A stretch of DNA of 10,257 bases from an uncultured Moheibacter sp. (GCA_937875605.1 CALLXZ010000109.1:1-10257), one strand, 5' to 3'. Positions 1 to 6,091 are shown, counted from the first letter of the stretch. Notes: generated from the letters alone by a model not told the origin. Made by a program: numbers and translations.

Positions 1-377
1 GAAGCAATTCTGAAATGTGCTGACATTGCCAATTCCAATCCGCCGCCCAATGCAAATCCGTTTACGGCTGCGATGATTGGTTTTGGGAATTTTTCAATTT
101 TATCAAAAACCTGATTCTGCCCTATTCTTGCCAATTCTTCGCCTTGCGCGCCTTCAAAATCACTGAATTCTTTGATGTCTGCTCCAGCTACGAATGATTT
201 TTCTCCGCTTCCTGTTAAAATTACAACTCTAATTTCAGTATTTGAAGCTGCTTCATCTAAAAATGAACTGATTTCTCCTAACAATTCTTTGTTCAATGCA
301 TTTAATGCTTGCGGACGATTGAGCGTTACCGTTGCTATCTTTTCTGAAATTTCTATGATTAAATTTTGGTAATCCAT
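1..377 (-). CDS. Enoyl-CoA hydratase/isomerase (crotonase), C-terminus cut by window edge
   Basis: Read leftward from an ATG at 377, this gives 125 codons of an open frame that leaves the window at base 1. The protein starts MDYQNLIIEISEKIATVTL and shows the crotonase-fold landmarks in order: NRPQALNALN at 20-29, AGADIKEF at 64-71 (CoA-binding and oxyanion-hole region), PKPIIAAVNG at 99-107, and GGGLELA at 111-117, which carries the first catalytic glutamate of hydratases (E115). The second active-site glutamate lies beyond the edge. The family hydrates 2-trans-enoyl-CoA to 3-hydroxyacyl-CoA in fatty-acid or amino-acid degradation; the exact substrate cannot be read from this part. The start is chosen because it opens directly onto the conserved first beta strand. 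The gene is divergent from the 510 gene. Unlike the second crotonase at 7833-8591, it keeps the first catalytic glutamate. Confidence 0.9.
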   Translation of the reverse strand, partial: MDYQNLIIEISEKIATVTLNRPQALNALNKELLGEISSFLDEAASNTEIRVVILTGSGEKSFVAGADIKEFSDFEGAQGEELARIGQNQVFDKIEKFPKPIIAAVNGFALGGGLELAMSAHFRIA

Positions 378-413
378 TTATATATTTTTGAGTGTAAAAT
401 AATGGATATTTTT

Positions 414-420
414 CAAATTA
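414..420 (-). promoter_or_regulatory. Possible -7 box of the leftward crotonase
   Basis: On the minus strand this reads TAATTTG, a one-base-short variant of the Bacteroidota -7 consensus TAnnTTTG, 36 bases before the ATG at 377. No TTTG lies at the expected distance upstream, so the call rests on one box only. Confidence 0.25.
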
Positions 421-423
421 TGC

Positions 424-439
424 TCTATAAATCTATAAA
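424..439 (+). repeat. Tandem 8-base repeat, TCTATAAA x2
   Basis: Two perfect adjoining copies of TCTATAAA (424-431 and 432-439) lie in the spacer between the divergent genes at 377 and 510. They abut the inverted repeat at 438-460. This could be an operator or chance AT-rich sequence; nothing decides it. Confidence 0.35.
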
Positions 440-460
440 ATCCTATTTTGAAGAGGATTT
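438..460. repeat. Inverted repeat in the divergent spacer
   Basis: AAATCCT (438-444) and AGGATTT (454-460) are perfect 7-base inverted arms around a 9-base loop. The position, about 20 bases upstream of the -7 box of the 510 gene, suits a regulator binding site. No run of T follows that would make it a clear terminator, and both flanking genes point away from it. Confidence 0.35.
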
Positions 461-480
461 ATTTTTAGTTTCAGAATAAT

Positions 481-488
481 TACCTTTG
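481..488 (+). promoter_or_regulatory. Bacteroidota -7 promoter box of the Gcr-like gene
   Basis: TACCTTTG matches TAnnTTTG exactly and is followed by CA, 21 bases before the ATG at 510. No TTTG sits 17-23 bases upstream; the nearest is about 30 bases away, so the -33 element is weak or absent. The box overlaps an in-frame TTG at 486, which argues that translation starts at 510 instead. Confidence 0.55.
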
Positions 489-509
489 CATTCAGAATTT
501 CCCTATTCT

Positions 510-2480
510 ATGAATTTGGATAATATTTTTAATCGAGAAAATAAAACCGACAAAAAATTTCTTTCCGGCTTGTTCCGAAAAGCAAAAAAGAATTATCCGG
601 ATATCATCACCTTTATAGATACTTTAATCTTAAAACTGGAAATTGATGATAAATTTCACAATCGTTTTTTTACGGAAATTCAGGATATTTTTGAAGATGT
701 AAGGTTTATAAAATTCCTTACCACTTCCGGGTTGATGCAGGAAAACTCTATCCTTTCGCTCATTCGCACAAAAATTTCGGATGTACTTTTACCTGAGATT
801 GAAGATGATCAGACGTTGACTTCGATTGTAAATGATTTATTTTACGAACCTTCCAATTTCAAAAATTTCAAATTAATTCCAAAAGATCGTTGGGAGCGAT
901 TTTACAGAGTTCTTTTCCGGAAAACGGAAGATGCGCAGCTCAACCAATTAAAACGAAATTTAAGAAATCAATTAATTGAAGCCATCAATATTTTAATGGA
1001 TCGCATCAGCGGTGGGTTTTCGGACAACGAAATGATGCGCTATCGTCCGCTCGGCGAATACAGCAAAACACCCTTTTTCAAATTGTCCATCGACATTCGA
1101 AATATCATCGAAAACCCGGACAGTCCATTTGATATGCTGGAAATACGACAGTCTATCAAAAGTTGTATGATTTATTGTAATGACATTCTTACTCAAAAGG
1201 ACAATAAAGGGATTTCGCTGAAAGTAACGGTAAAAATCAACCGGATTATTCAGGAATTACAGCGTTTACAAGAAATCATTAAAAATTTTAATGACTTAAA
1301 AGGAGATGCAAACATTGTTACCTTTTTTGCCAATGCCTCCAAGATGTGGGCAGAATATTATTCGCCCAGAAACTGGCTTTCCAAACAAGTTTCTTCTACG
1401 ATTTATTTGGTAACCTTTTTGGCGACTTATCACAATGGAAGAACCGGCGAAAAATACATTACGACTACTCTCAAAGAATACATTCGCTTATTTCTGACCG
1501 CTTGCGGAGGAGGATTGATTGTAGCGGTATGTTGCTACGTCAAATCCTGGATGGGGCATATTGATAATATTTCTCCCTTTTCAAAAGCATTTTTGTTCAG
1601 CATCAATTACGCAATAGGATTTTGTGCCATTTATTTATTCAAAATGACATTAGCAACCAAACAGCCTGCCATGACAGCTTCACTCATAGCGCATACACTG
1701 ACGAAACAAGATGGAAATAAGGAAATTAATTATTCAGAATTCTCCAGATTGTTTGCGCGGCTGAGTAGAAGCCAATTTATTGCATTTCAAGGCAACGTCA
1801 TGGCGAGTTTTCTATTGGCGACTCTCCTTTTTTGGTTATTTCGAAATGTATTTGGATGGCGGGTTTTAACCGTAAGTGAATCTCTAAAATATTGGGATGA
1901 ATTGGCTTATATGGACCCCAAAATCTTTTGGTTTGCTTCCATTGCCGGATTTTTCCTATTTCTTTCCGGATTACTTTCTGGTTTAGTTATCAACAATCAA
2001 CGATACAATAATGTTCCGAATCGCATCTACCATCATCCGTTTTTGAAGAAATTTTTAGGCGAAGGAAAAAGAAAAAGCGTAGCCAATTGGTTTGAAAAAA
2101 ACAACGGAGGATTTATCGGAAATGTGGTATTCGGTTTCATGATGGGTTCCGCGTTTTTAGTGGGTGATTTTTTAAATATCAACTTTGATATACGTCATAT
2201 CACCTTTGCCGCCGGAAATTTAGCGATGGGTATGGCGGGAATTGATTACGGAGGAATTACTTATTTGACCATCATCACCGCAATTGCTTCGGTGTTCATG
2301 ATCGGAAGTTTTAACTTTTTCGTGAGCTTTTTGCTTTCATTGGTCTTGGCGATGCGATCCAACAATGTTCAGCTTCACAATATTTTCCCGATGTTTTGGG
2401 CGGTGTTCAAAGAATTTTTAAAAAACCCCTACAAATTCTTTTTTCCTCCGCTGATTCGACGTCGAAAATCAATTTCTTAA
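510..2480 (+). CDS. Polytopic membrane protein of the 'site-specific recombinase Gcr' family
   Basis: A 656-residue protein in two halves. Residues 1 to about 320 are soluble and helical, including a segment ending in TTSGLMQENSILSL and then LLPE. Residues about 323-615 hold roughly six membrane segments (near 323-347, 357-378, 421-449, 471-494, 533-556 and 583-615). The C-terminal stretch GNVVFGFMMGSAFLVGDF followed by NINFDIRHITFAAGNLA, and the SLIAHTLTKQDG segment, look to me like the Pfam SpecificRecomb family (gonococcal Gcr). That assignment is from memory. The family name implies DNA recombination, but I see no serine- or tyrosine-recombinase active site, and a membrane protein is an odd recombinase, so the true role is unknown. 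An in-frame TTG at 486 would add eight residues, but it lies inside the -7 box; ATG 510 is preferred. The gene appears monocistronic: another promoter precedes the next gene. Confidence 0.7.
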   Translation: MNLDNIFNRENKTDKKFLSGLFRKAKKNYPDIITFIDTLILKLEIDDKFHNRFFTEIQDIFEDVRFIKFLTTSGLMQENSILSLIRTKISDVLLPEIEDDQTLTSIVNDLFYEPSNFKNFKLIPKDRWERFYRVLFRKTEDAQLNQLKRNLRNQLIEAINILMDRISGGFSDNEMMRYRPLGEYSKTPFFKLSIDIRNIIENPDSPFDMLEIRQSIKSCMIYCNDILTQKDNKGISLKVTVKINRIIQELQRLQEIIKNFNDLKGDANIVTFFANASKMWAEYYSPRNWLSKQVSSTIYLVTFLATYHNGRTGEKYITTTLKEYIRLFLTACGGGLIVAVCCYVKSWMGHIDNISPFSKAFLFSINYAIGFCAIYLFKMTLATKQPAMTASLIAHTLTKQDGNKEINYSEFSRLFARLSRSQFIAFQGNVMASFLLATLLFWLFRNVFGWRVLTVSESLKYWDELAYMDPKIFWFASIAGFFLFLSGLLSGLVINNQRYNNVPNRIYHHPFLKKFLGEGKRKSVANWFEKNNGGFIGNVVFGFMMGSAFLVGDFLNINFDIRHITFAAGNLAMGMAGIDYGGITYLTIITAIASVFMIGSFNFFVSFLLSLVLAMRSNNVQLHNIFPMFWAVFKEFLKNPYKFFFPPLIRRRKSIS

Positions 2481-2497
2481 ATTTTTAGAATTCCTTA

Positions 2498-2528
2498 TTG
2501 TTTTCTATAAAAATATTTATTTACTTTG
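2498..2528 (+). promoter_or_regulatory. Promoter of the membrane protein/wHTH pair
   Basis: TTG at 2498-2500 lies 20 bases before TTACTTTG at 2521-2528, close to the Bacteroidota pattern of TTTG, about 19 bases, then TAnnTTTG (one mismatch in the -7 box). The ATG at 2547 follows after 18 bases. The box runs into CTTTGCAATTCAAAG (2524-2538), whose arms CTTTG and CAAAG are inverted repeats; a similar palindrome overlaps the promoter at 5293. Confidence 0.55.
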
Positions 2529-2546
2529 CAATTCAAAGTTCTTTAT

Positions 2547-3218
2547 ATGAATCAAAATCCACACGACCAATTAAAAGAAATTCGTTCGCTTATGGAACGC
2601 AGCACCCGATTTATGTCGCTTAGCGGATGGACCGGAATTATGGCAGGTATTTATTCACTTATTGGTGCAATAGCAGCTTATTATGTGATTTTTAAAATGG
2701 AATTCACCGAAAAGATTTCAGATTTATCGGTTGAAACTTATGGAACAGGAAGAGCCGTTCACTATAATTACACAAATGGTTTGAGTGAATTATTCTCAGA
2801 AAAAAACATTTTGCTTTTTCTAATTGCAATTGCTGTCATCCTACTTTCTGCCACAACTGCCTTTTATCAATCTTCCATCAAGGCCAAACAACAAGGTGTA
2901 ACGCTCTGGAATTCCACAACCCGAAGATTATTCGTACAGGTCGCCATTCCATTGGCTACCGGTGGTATTTTCTGCATCGCACTTTTATATTACGGACACG
3001 CAGGATTGATCGCTCCGGCGATGCTCATCTTCTACGGATTGGCGTTGCTCAACGGAAGCAAATACACGTTGAAAGAATTTCATTCGCTCGCGCTTTGCGA
3101 AATCGGATTAGGCTTACTTTCATTGCTGTTTATAGGTTGGGGGTTGATTTTCTGGTCGATTGGATTTGGAGTTTTACACATCATTTACGGAATTTTGATG
3201 CAAAAGAGATACAAGTAA
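2547..3218 (+). CDS. Six-helix membrane protein coupled to a wHTH regulator
   Basis: A 223-residue protein of unknown function. After a charged N-terminal helix (DQLKEIRSLMERSTRF) it has about six membrane segments, near residues 26-49, 87-107, 129-149, 152-170, 181-199 and 200-217. A polar loop of about 35 residues lies between the first two. The C-terminus is a short basic tail (QKRYK). Its stop codon overlaps by one base the start of the regulator at 3218 (TAATG), which implies translational coupling and joint function. Membrane protein/wHTH pairs of this kind recur in Bacteroidota, to my recollection, but I know of no defined function. An in-frame TTG at 2526 overlaps the promoter box, so ATG 2547 is the better start. 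Transport, envelope sensing or control of the regulator's activity are all possible. Confidence 0.75.
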   Translation: MNQNPHDQLKEIRSLMERSTRFMSLSGWTGIMAGIYSLIGAIAAYYVIFKMEFTEKISDLSVETYGTGRAVHYNYTNGLSELFSEKNILLFLIAIAVILLSATTAFYQSSIKAKQQGVTLWNSTTRRLFVQVAIPLATGGIFCIALLYYGHAGLIAPAMLIFYGLALLNGSKYTLKEFHSLALCEIGLGLLSLLFIGWGLIFWSIGFGVLHIIYGILMQKRYK

Positions 3219-3508
3219 TGAGCATCATCGAAGGATTAAATAAGTATTTTGAAAACCGAGTCAGGCTCGGAATCATGTCTGTTTTACTCGTCAATGATTG
3301 GGTGGACTTTACCGAAATGAAAGATTTATTGAGCGTTACAGACGGAAATCTGGCGAGTCATTCTTCCGCTTTGGAAAAGGTGGAATACATCGAGATCAAA
3401 AAGGAATTTGTCGGCAAAAAACCGAAAACTTCTTACCGCGTGACACAAAAAGGAAGTGAAGCATTTCAGAAACACTTGGCGGCGTTGGAGAGATTGTTAG
3501 GGCAATGA
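3218..3508 (+). CDS. Small winged-helix transcriptional regulator (HTH_34 type)
   Basis: A 96-residue protein that is essentially one winged-helix domain. NRVRLGIMSVLL (13-24) forms the first helix and DFTEMKDLLS (30-39) the second. TDGNLASHSSALEKVEYI (41-58) is the recognition helix region with the characteristic GNLxxH pattern. EIKKEFVGKKPKTSYRVT (59-76) is the wing. This closely resembles the MarR/ArsR-like single-domain family Pfam HTH_34. There is no metal-binding cysteine set and no ligand domain, so the signal may come from its partner. The start is the ATG in the TAATG overlap with the upstream membrane protein; a longer reading of the same frame would only read back through that gene. 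It probably controls its own two-gene operon, perhaps through the palindrome at 2524-2538; that is inference. Confidence 0.88.
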   Translation: MSIIEGLNKYFENRVRLGIMSVLLVNDWVDFTEMKDLLSVTDGNLASHSSALEKVEYIEIKKEFVGKKPKTSYRVTQKGSEAFQKHLAALERLLGQ

Positions 3509-3539
3509 GTTTAAAGTTTGATGTTTAACGTTTTAGGTT
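3509..3539 (+). repeat. Heptamer array GTTTnnn, 4.4 units
   Basis: Four consecutive 7-base units GTTTAAA, GTTTGAT, GTTTAAC and GTTTTAG, then GTT, run from the base after the regulator's stop codon to the base before the ATG at 3540. The period is exactly seven with GTTT conserved at the start of each unit. The array therefore makes up the whole 31-base gap. No hairpin is evident. It may be slipped-strand DNA or a spreading short repeat; its function is unknown. Confidence 0.7.
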
Positions 3540-4106
3540 ATGGGAGCTGGGGTTTTATTTGGAGCTATCATTGGATTGTTGATTTTGATTGGCTCGCCGA
3601 TTAGTTATTTTATTCTTAAATATTTAGGTTATAAAAAAACGGGAATTGTCGTTGCCTTATTAATGGCTTCCATTGTATTAATCCCATTTTTCCTCCTCTA
3701 TTTTGAAAGTGAATTATACTCAAAATCGGACGCCCAAAAAGATTTAGACAAATTAGGAATTGAACTTCAAGATGATTTTGAAATCGAACAAAATAAAATT
3801 TCTGGAATCCCTGAATATTATCAATTTACAGATTTAAAAATTTCTTACGCAGATAAATTAAGAATTATTAAAACCATAAAATCATCTCCAAATTTCGAAG
3901 AAAGAAACTCAACAGAACCACTTCGATTTAAACTTGCAAATGAGAATTTATGGAGAGATGATACCATAGTCACTCACAATTTCATATTCAAAAATAAAAT
4001 CACAAGAGAAATTTTTGAAAACAAACCAAACATTATTCCATGTAATATTAAAATTGAAGTATCCGAAAAATCAAATATTATAAGAATTGAACGAATAGAA
4101 GAATAA
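3540..4106 (+). CDS. Hypothetical membrane-anchored protein, two N-terminal helices
   Basis: A 188-residue protein I do not recognise. Two membrane segments (about 3-28 and 33-55), joined by a tight basic loop (YLGYKKTG), anchor a soluble domain at 56-188. That domain is rich in Lys, Glu, Asn and Ile, with beta-like stretches such as IPCNIKIEV and NIIRIERIEE at the end. By the positive-inside rule the short basic loop would be cytoplasmic, placing the soluble domain in the periplasm. The gene is visibly more AT-rich and AAA/AAT/ATT-heavy than its neighbours, which suggests either weak constraint or later arrival. It starts immediately after the heptamer array and ends one base before the metallophosphoesterase start, so the two are probably co-translated. 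A role tied to that enzyme is plausible but unproven. Confidence 0.65.
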   Translation: MGAGVLFGAIIGLLILIGSPISYFILKYLGYKKTGIVVALLMASIVLIPFFLLYFESELYSKSDAQKDLDKLGIELQDDFEIEQNKISGIPEYYQFTDLKISYADKLRIIKTIKSSPNFEERNSTEPLRFKLANENLWRDDTIVTHNFIFKNKITREIFENKPNIIPCNIKIEVSEKSNIIRIERIEE

Positions 4107-4107
4107 A

Positions 4108-4956
4108 ATGAACCGCCGCAAATTCATAAAAAATACAGCTTTGGGAACTTTAGGTTTAGGGTTTCTGGCAGGTTTGTATTCCTGGCAGATTGAGCCGTTC
4201 AATCTGGAATTTGTAAAGAAGAAAATGCCGATTAAAAATCTTCCTGAAAACCTGATGGGTAAAACTCTGATGCAGATCAGCGACATCCACATTGGCGATA
4301 GATTTGACTATCAATTCATCATTGATTCTTTTGAAAAAGCAAAACAATTTCAGCCTGATTTTGTGGTTTATACCGGAGATTTTTCGCATTATAAATCTGA
4401 AAAACAAATCGGACAATTGAAAGACGTTTTGCCGCATTTTGTCAAAGGAAAATTAGGAACGGTCGGTGTTTTGGGTAATCATGATTATGGTAAAAATTGG
4501 TCAGAATTAAATGTTGCAAATGAAATTTCAACTTTATTAGAAAATGAAGAAATCAAAATTTTGAGGAATGAGCAGATTTCAATTGAGAATCTGAATTTCA
4601 TCGGGTTTGATGATTATTGGTCTCCGAACTTTCAACCTTCCAAAGTGATGAAAAATTATAATTCTGAAATTGCAAACCTCATTCTCTGTCATAATCCAGA
4701 TGCTTGTGATGAGGATATTTGGAATGGCTATCAAGGCTGGATTCTCGCTGGGCATACTCATGGCGGACAAGTTAAATTACCTTGGTTTCCTACACCTGTT
4801 TTACCGGTGAAAAACCGAAAATATTCGGCTGGAGAAATTGATTTGAATGATGGAAGAACGCTTTACATCAACCGCGCAATCGGTCATTCTTTTCAAATTC
4901 GGTTTAACGTGCGACCGGAAATCACACTTTTTGAATTAGATAAAAAAATAACTTAA
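4108..4956 (+). CDS. Tat-exported metallophosphoesterase, YkuE/YaeI-like
   Basis: A 282-residue calcineurin-like phosphoesterase. The N-terminus MNRRKFIKNTALGTLGLGFL has a twin-arginine motif (RRKFIK) before a hydrophobic stretch, as in Tat-exported YkuE of Bacillus subtilis. The five metal-site blocks are all present: DIH at 59-61, GD at 90-91, GNHD at 123-126, H195 in CHNPD, and GHTHGGQ at 215-221. These supply the ligands of a dinuclear metal centre that hydrolyses phosphomono- or diesters. The substrate cannot be told; relatives act on phospholipid or nucleotide-type diesters. The enzyme should work in the periplasm, possibly membrane-held by an uncleaved signal. It starts one base after the preceding gene and is followed after 12 bases by another small membrane protein. 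Length and motifs are complete. Confidence 0.88.
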   Translation: MNRRKFIKNTALGTLGLGFLAGLYSWQIEPFNLEFVKKKMPIKNLPENLMGKTLMQISDIHIGDRFDYQFIIDSFEKAKQFQPDFVVYTGDFSHYKSEKQIGQLKDVLPHFVKGKLGTVGVLGNHDYGKNWSELNVANEISTLLENEEIKILRNEQISIENLNFIGFDDYWSPNFQPSKVMKNYNSEIANLILCHNPDACDEDIWNGYQGWILAGHTHGGQVKLPWFPTPVLPVKNRKYSAGEIDLNDGRTLYINRAIGHSFQIRFNVRPEITLFELDKKIT

Positions 4957-4968
4957 AATCAAACAATT

Positions 4969-5277
4969 ATGAATGCAAAAACAAATTCAAATTTAGGAAA
5001 CAAACGCTTTATGTTTCTAATTTCAGCTGCGGCTTTGGTCTTATCTGTCCCATTTATCGCGATGCAATTTACAAATGAAGTCAAATGGAGTTTATTCGAT
5101 TTCATCGTAATGGGAATTTTACTTTTTGGAACGGCTTCTATCATAGAATTCATTCTTCGTTATGTAAAAACTACAACTTCCAGAATGATTTTAAGCGGAA
5201 TTGCTTTTATTGTTTTTCTTTTGATTTGGGCAGAATTGGCAGTAGGAATTTTCGGAACTCCATTCGCTGGAAACTAA
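4969..5277 (+). CDS. Small three-helix membrane protein
   Basis: A 102-residue hypothetical with a short polar N-terminus (MNAKTNSNLGNKRF) and three membrane segments, near 14-33, 42-64 and 73-95. The loop and second helix, FTNEVKWSLFDFIVMGILLFG, look like a pattern I have seen in unnamed small membrane proteins of Bacteroidota, but I can attach no function to it. It follows the metallophosphoesterase after 12 bases and probably shares its transcript. The A-rich leader AAACAATT serves in place of a Shine-Dalgarno. The ATG is the only sensible start because the hydrophobic region begins soon after it. An overlapping frame at 5085 is a shadow. Confidence 0.7.
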   Translation: MNAKTNSNLGNKRFMFLISAAALVLSVPFIAMQFTNEVKWSLFDFIVMGILLFGTASIIEFILRYVKTTTSRMILSGIAFIVFLLIWAELAVGIFGTPFAGN

Positions 5278-5292
5278 AATTTTTTATAATTA

Positions 5293-5309
5293 TACTTTGA
5301 ATTTCAAAG
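5293..5309 (+). promoter_or_regulatory. -7-like box overlapped by a 15-base palindrome, upstream of the Coq4-like gene
   Basis: TACTTTG (5293-5299) resembles the flavobacterial -7 box and lies 28 bases before the ATG at 5328. CTTTGAA (5295-5301) and TTCAAAG (5303-5309) form perfect 7-base arms around one T. This 15-base unit matches the one at 2524-2538 at 13 of 15 positions. A dimeric regulator bound here would cover the promoter; equally the similarity may reflect only the common sequence of flavobacterial start regions. Confidence 0.4.
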
Positions 5310-5327
5310 AACTTTAAAATAATTAAA

Positions 5328-5807
5328 ATGAACTATCGATTAAAATTTATGTTGTGGCTCTACGATTGGTCTCAAATCGTTTACACGAAATTATTCAAGC
5401 AAAACAAAGAAGCATGGGGGATTTCGAAACCCGAATTTCTCCTTTACCCAGAAGGAACTTTGGGCAAAGCAATGGGCGAATTCTACCGTGACAAAGGATT
5501 TTCGGTCATGCCCAAACTCGAAAATCATGATGCCTTTCACGTGATTACCGAAACCGGAACGGAAATCCAGGATGAAATTGCAATGCAATATTTGCTATTC
5601 GGAAACGGAAAACTCAGCTTGTACATGTTTGCAATGATTGGAATTGGGACGTTTTTATATCCTGAATTCATTTTTTATTATTTAAAATCCATCAAAAAAG
5701 GCAGATCCATGGCAAGATTTCATGATTTGGAATTCAAAGAACTATTGGATGTAAATCTTATGCATCTGCAAGCAGGATTTCGGTCTCGCCATTTTTTATT
5801 TATTTGA
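5328..5807 (+). CDS. Coq4-like protein with HDxxH-x11-E metal motif
   Basis: A 159-residue protein that I assign to the Coq4 family. The key evidence is H67-D68-A-F-H71 followed by exactly eleven residues and E83, the HDxxHx11E signature proposed to bind zinc in COQ4. Other features also fit: WGISKPEFLLYPEGTLG early on, MQYLLFGNGKLSLY after the motif, and a hydrophobic helix at 101-118 that could touch the membrane. In mitochondria and Proteobacteria, Coq4 organises or catalyses steps of ubiquinone synthesis. Flavobacteria are expected to make menaquinone, so the role here is likely different or unknown. The C-terminus (RSRHFLFI) is short but shows no obvious frameshift. The gene has its own promoter-like box and is followed by a tiny membrane ORF. 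Confidence 0.75.
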   Translation: MNYRLKFMLWLYDWSQIVYTKLFKQNKEAWGISKPEFLLYPEGTLGKAMGEFYRDKGFSVMPKLENHDAFHVITETGTEIQDEIAMQYLLFGNGKLSLYMFAMIGIGTFLYPEFIFYYLKSIKKGRSMARFHDLEFKELLDVNLMHLQAGFRSRHFLFI

Positions 5808-5853
5808 TGAAATCTGGCAGGGTTTTTTATGTATTGATTGCAATTGGAAAATC

Positions 5854-6060
5854 ATGGAAGTTTATGCATTAAATTGTTTGTTAGCAATAGTTTTAGTAAT
5901 CCTAACTATGGGAATTTTGCAGTTCGTATTCAAAAAACAAATGAAAAAAATTAGCTATAGCACACTTTTATTACTCATCCTTTTATCGGTTTCGGTGCTC
6001 TTTACGTTCTACTTTTTTCTTTGTTTTCAATTAACAGTTAGGTTATGGCTTTTGTTTTAA
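5854..6060 (+). CDS. Putative 68-residue membrane miniprotein
   Basis: This ORF encodes two hydrophobic helices (about 4-26 and 38-59) joined by a basic loop (KKQMKKIS), giving a hairpin with both ends outside by the positive-inside rule. It lies 46 bases after the Coq4-like gene and 31 bases before the DedA-like gene, on the same strand. Nothing else explains this stretch, but AT-rich DNA easily encodes hydrophobic runs, and I recognise no family. The C-terminus (LTVRLWLLF) overlaps the region just upstream of the next promoter box. Treat it as possible rather than proven. Confidence 0.4.
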   Translation: MEVYALNCLLAIVLVILTMGILQFVFKKQMKKISYSTLLLLILLSVSVLFTFYFFLCFQLTVRLWLLF

Positions 6061-6067
6061 TTTGAAT

Positions 6068-6075
6068 TAACTTCG
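6068..6075 (+). promoter_or_regulatory. -7 promoter box of the DedA-like gene
   Basis: TAACTTCG differs from TAnnTTTG at one position and is followed by CA, 16 bases before the ATG at 6092. A TTTG at 6051-6054 is only 13 bases upstream, too close for the usual -33 spacing. Confidence 0.4.
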
Positions 6076-6091
6076 CACCAAATTTTCAAAA

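Noticed and set aside
172..372. Open frame of 66 codons on the plus strand
   Set aside because: It is antisense to the leftward crotonase, whose motifs are clear; the plus-strand reading has no domain-like features.
3095..3217. A 41-residue N-terminal extension of the wHTH regulator
   Set aside because: The extra codons overlap the end of the membrane-protein gene in another frame, and the domain begins right after the ATG at 3218.
5761..5853. Frameshift or truncation at the end of the Coq4-like gene
   Set aside because: The C-terminus is short, but no continuation of a Coq4-like sequence is visible in the other frames before the next ORF, and the motif core is intact.
6051..6075. TTTG at 6051-6054 as the -33 element of the DedA promoter
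   Set aside because: Spacing to the -7 box is 13 bases, well short of the usual 17-23. The same short spacing near 9710 on the minus strand was rejected for the same reason.
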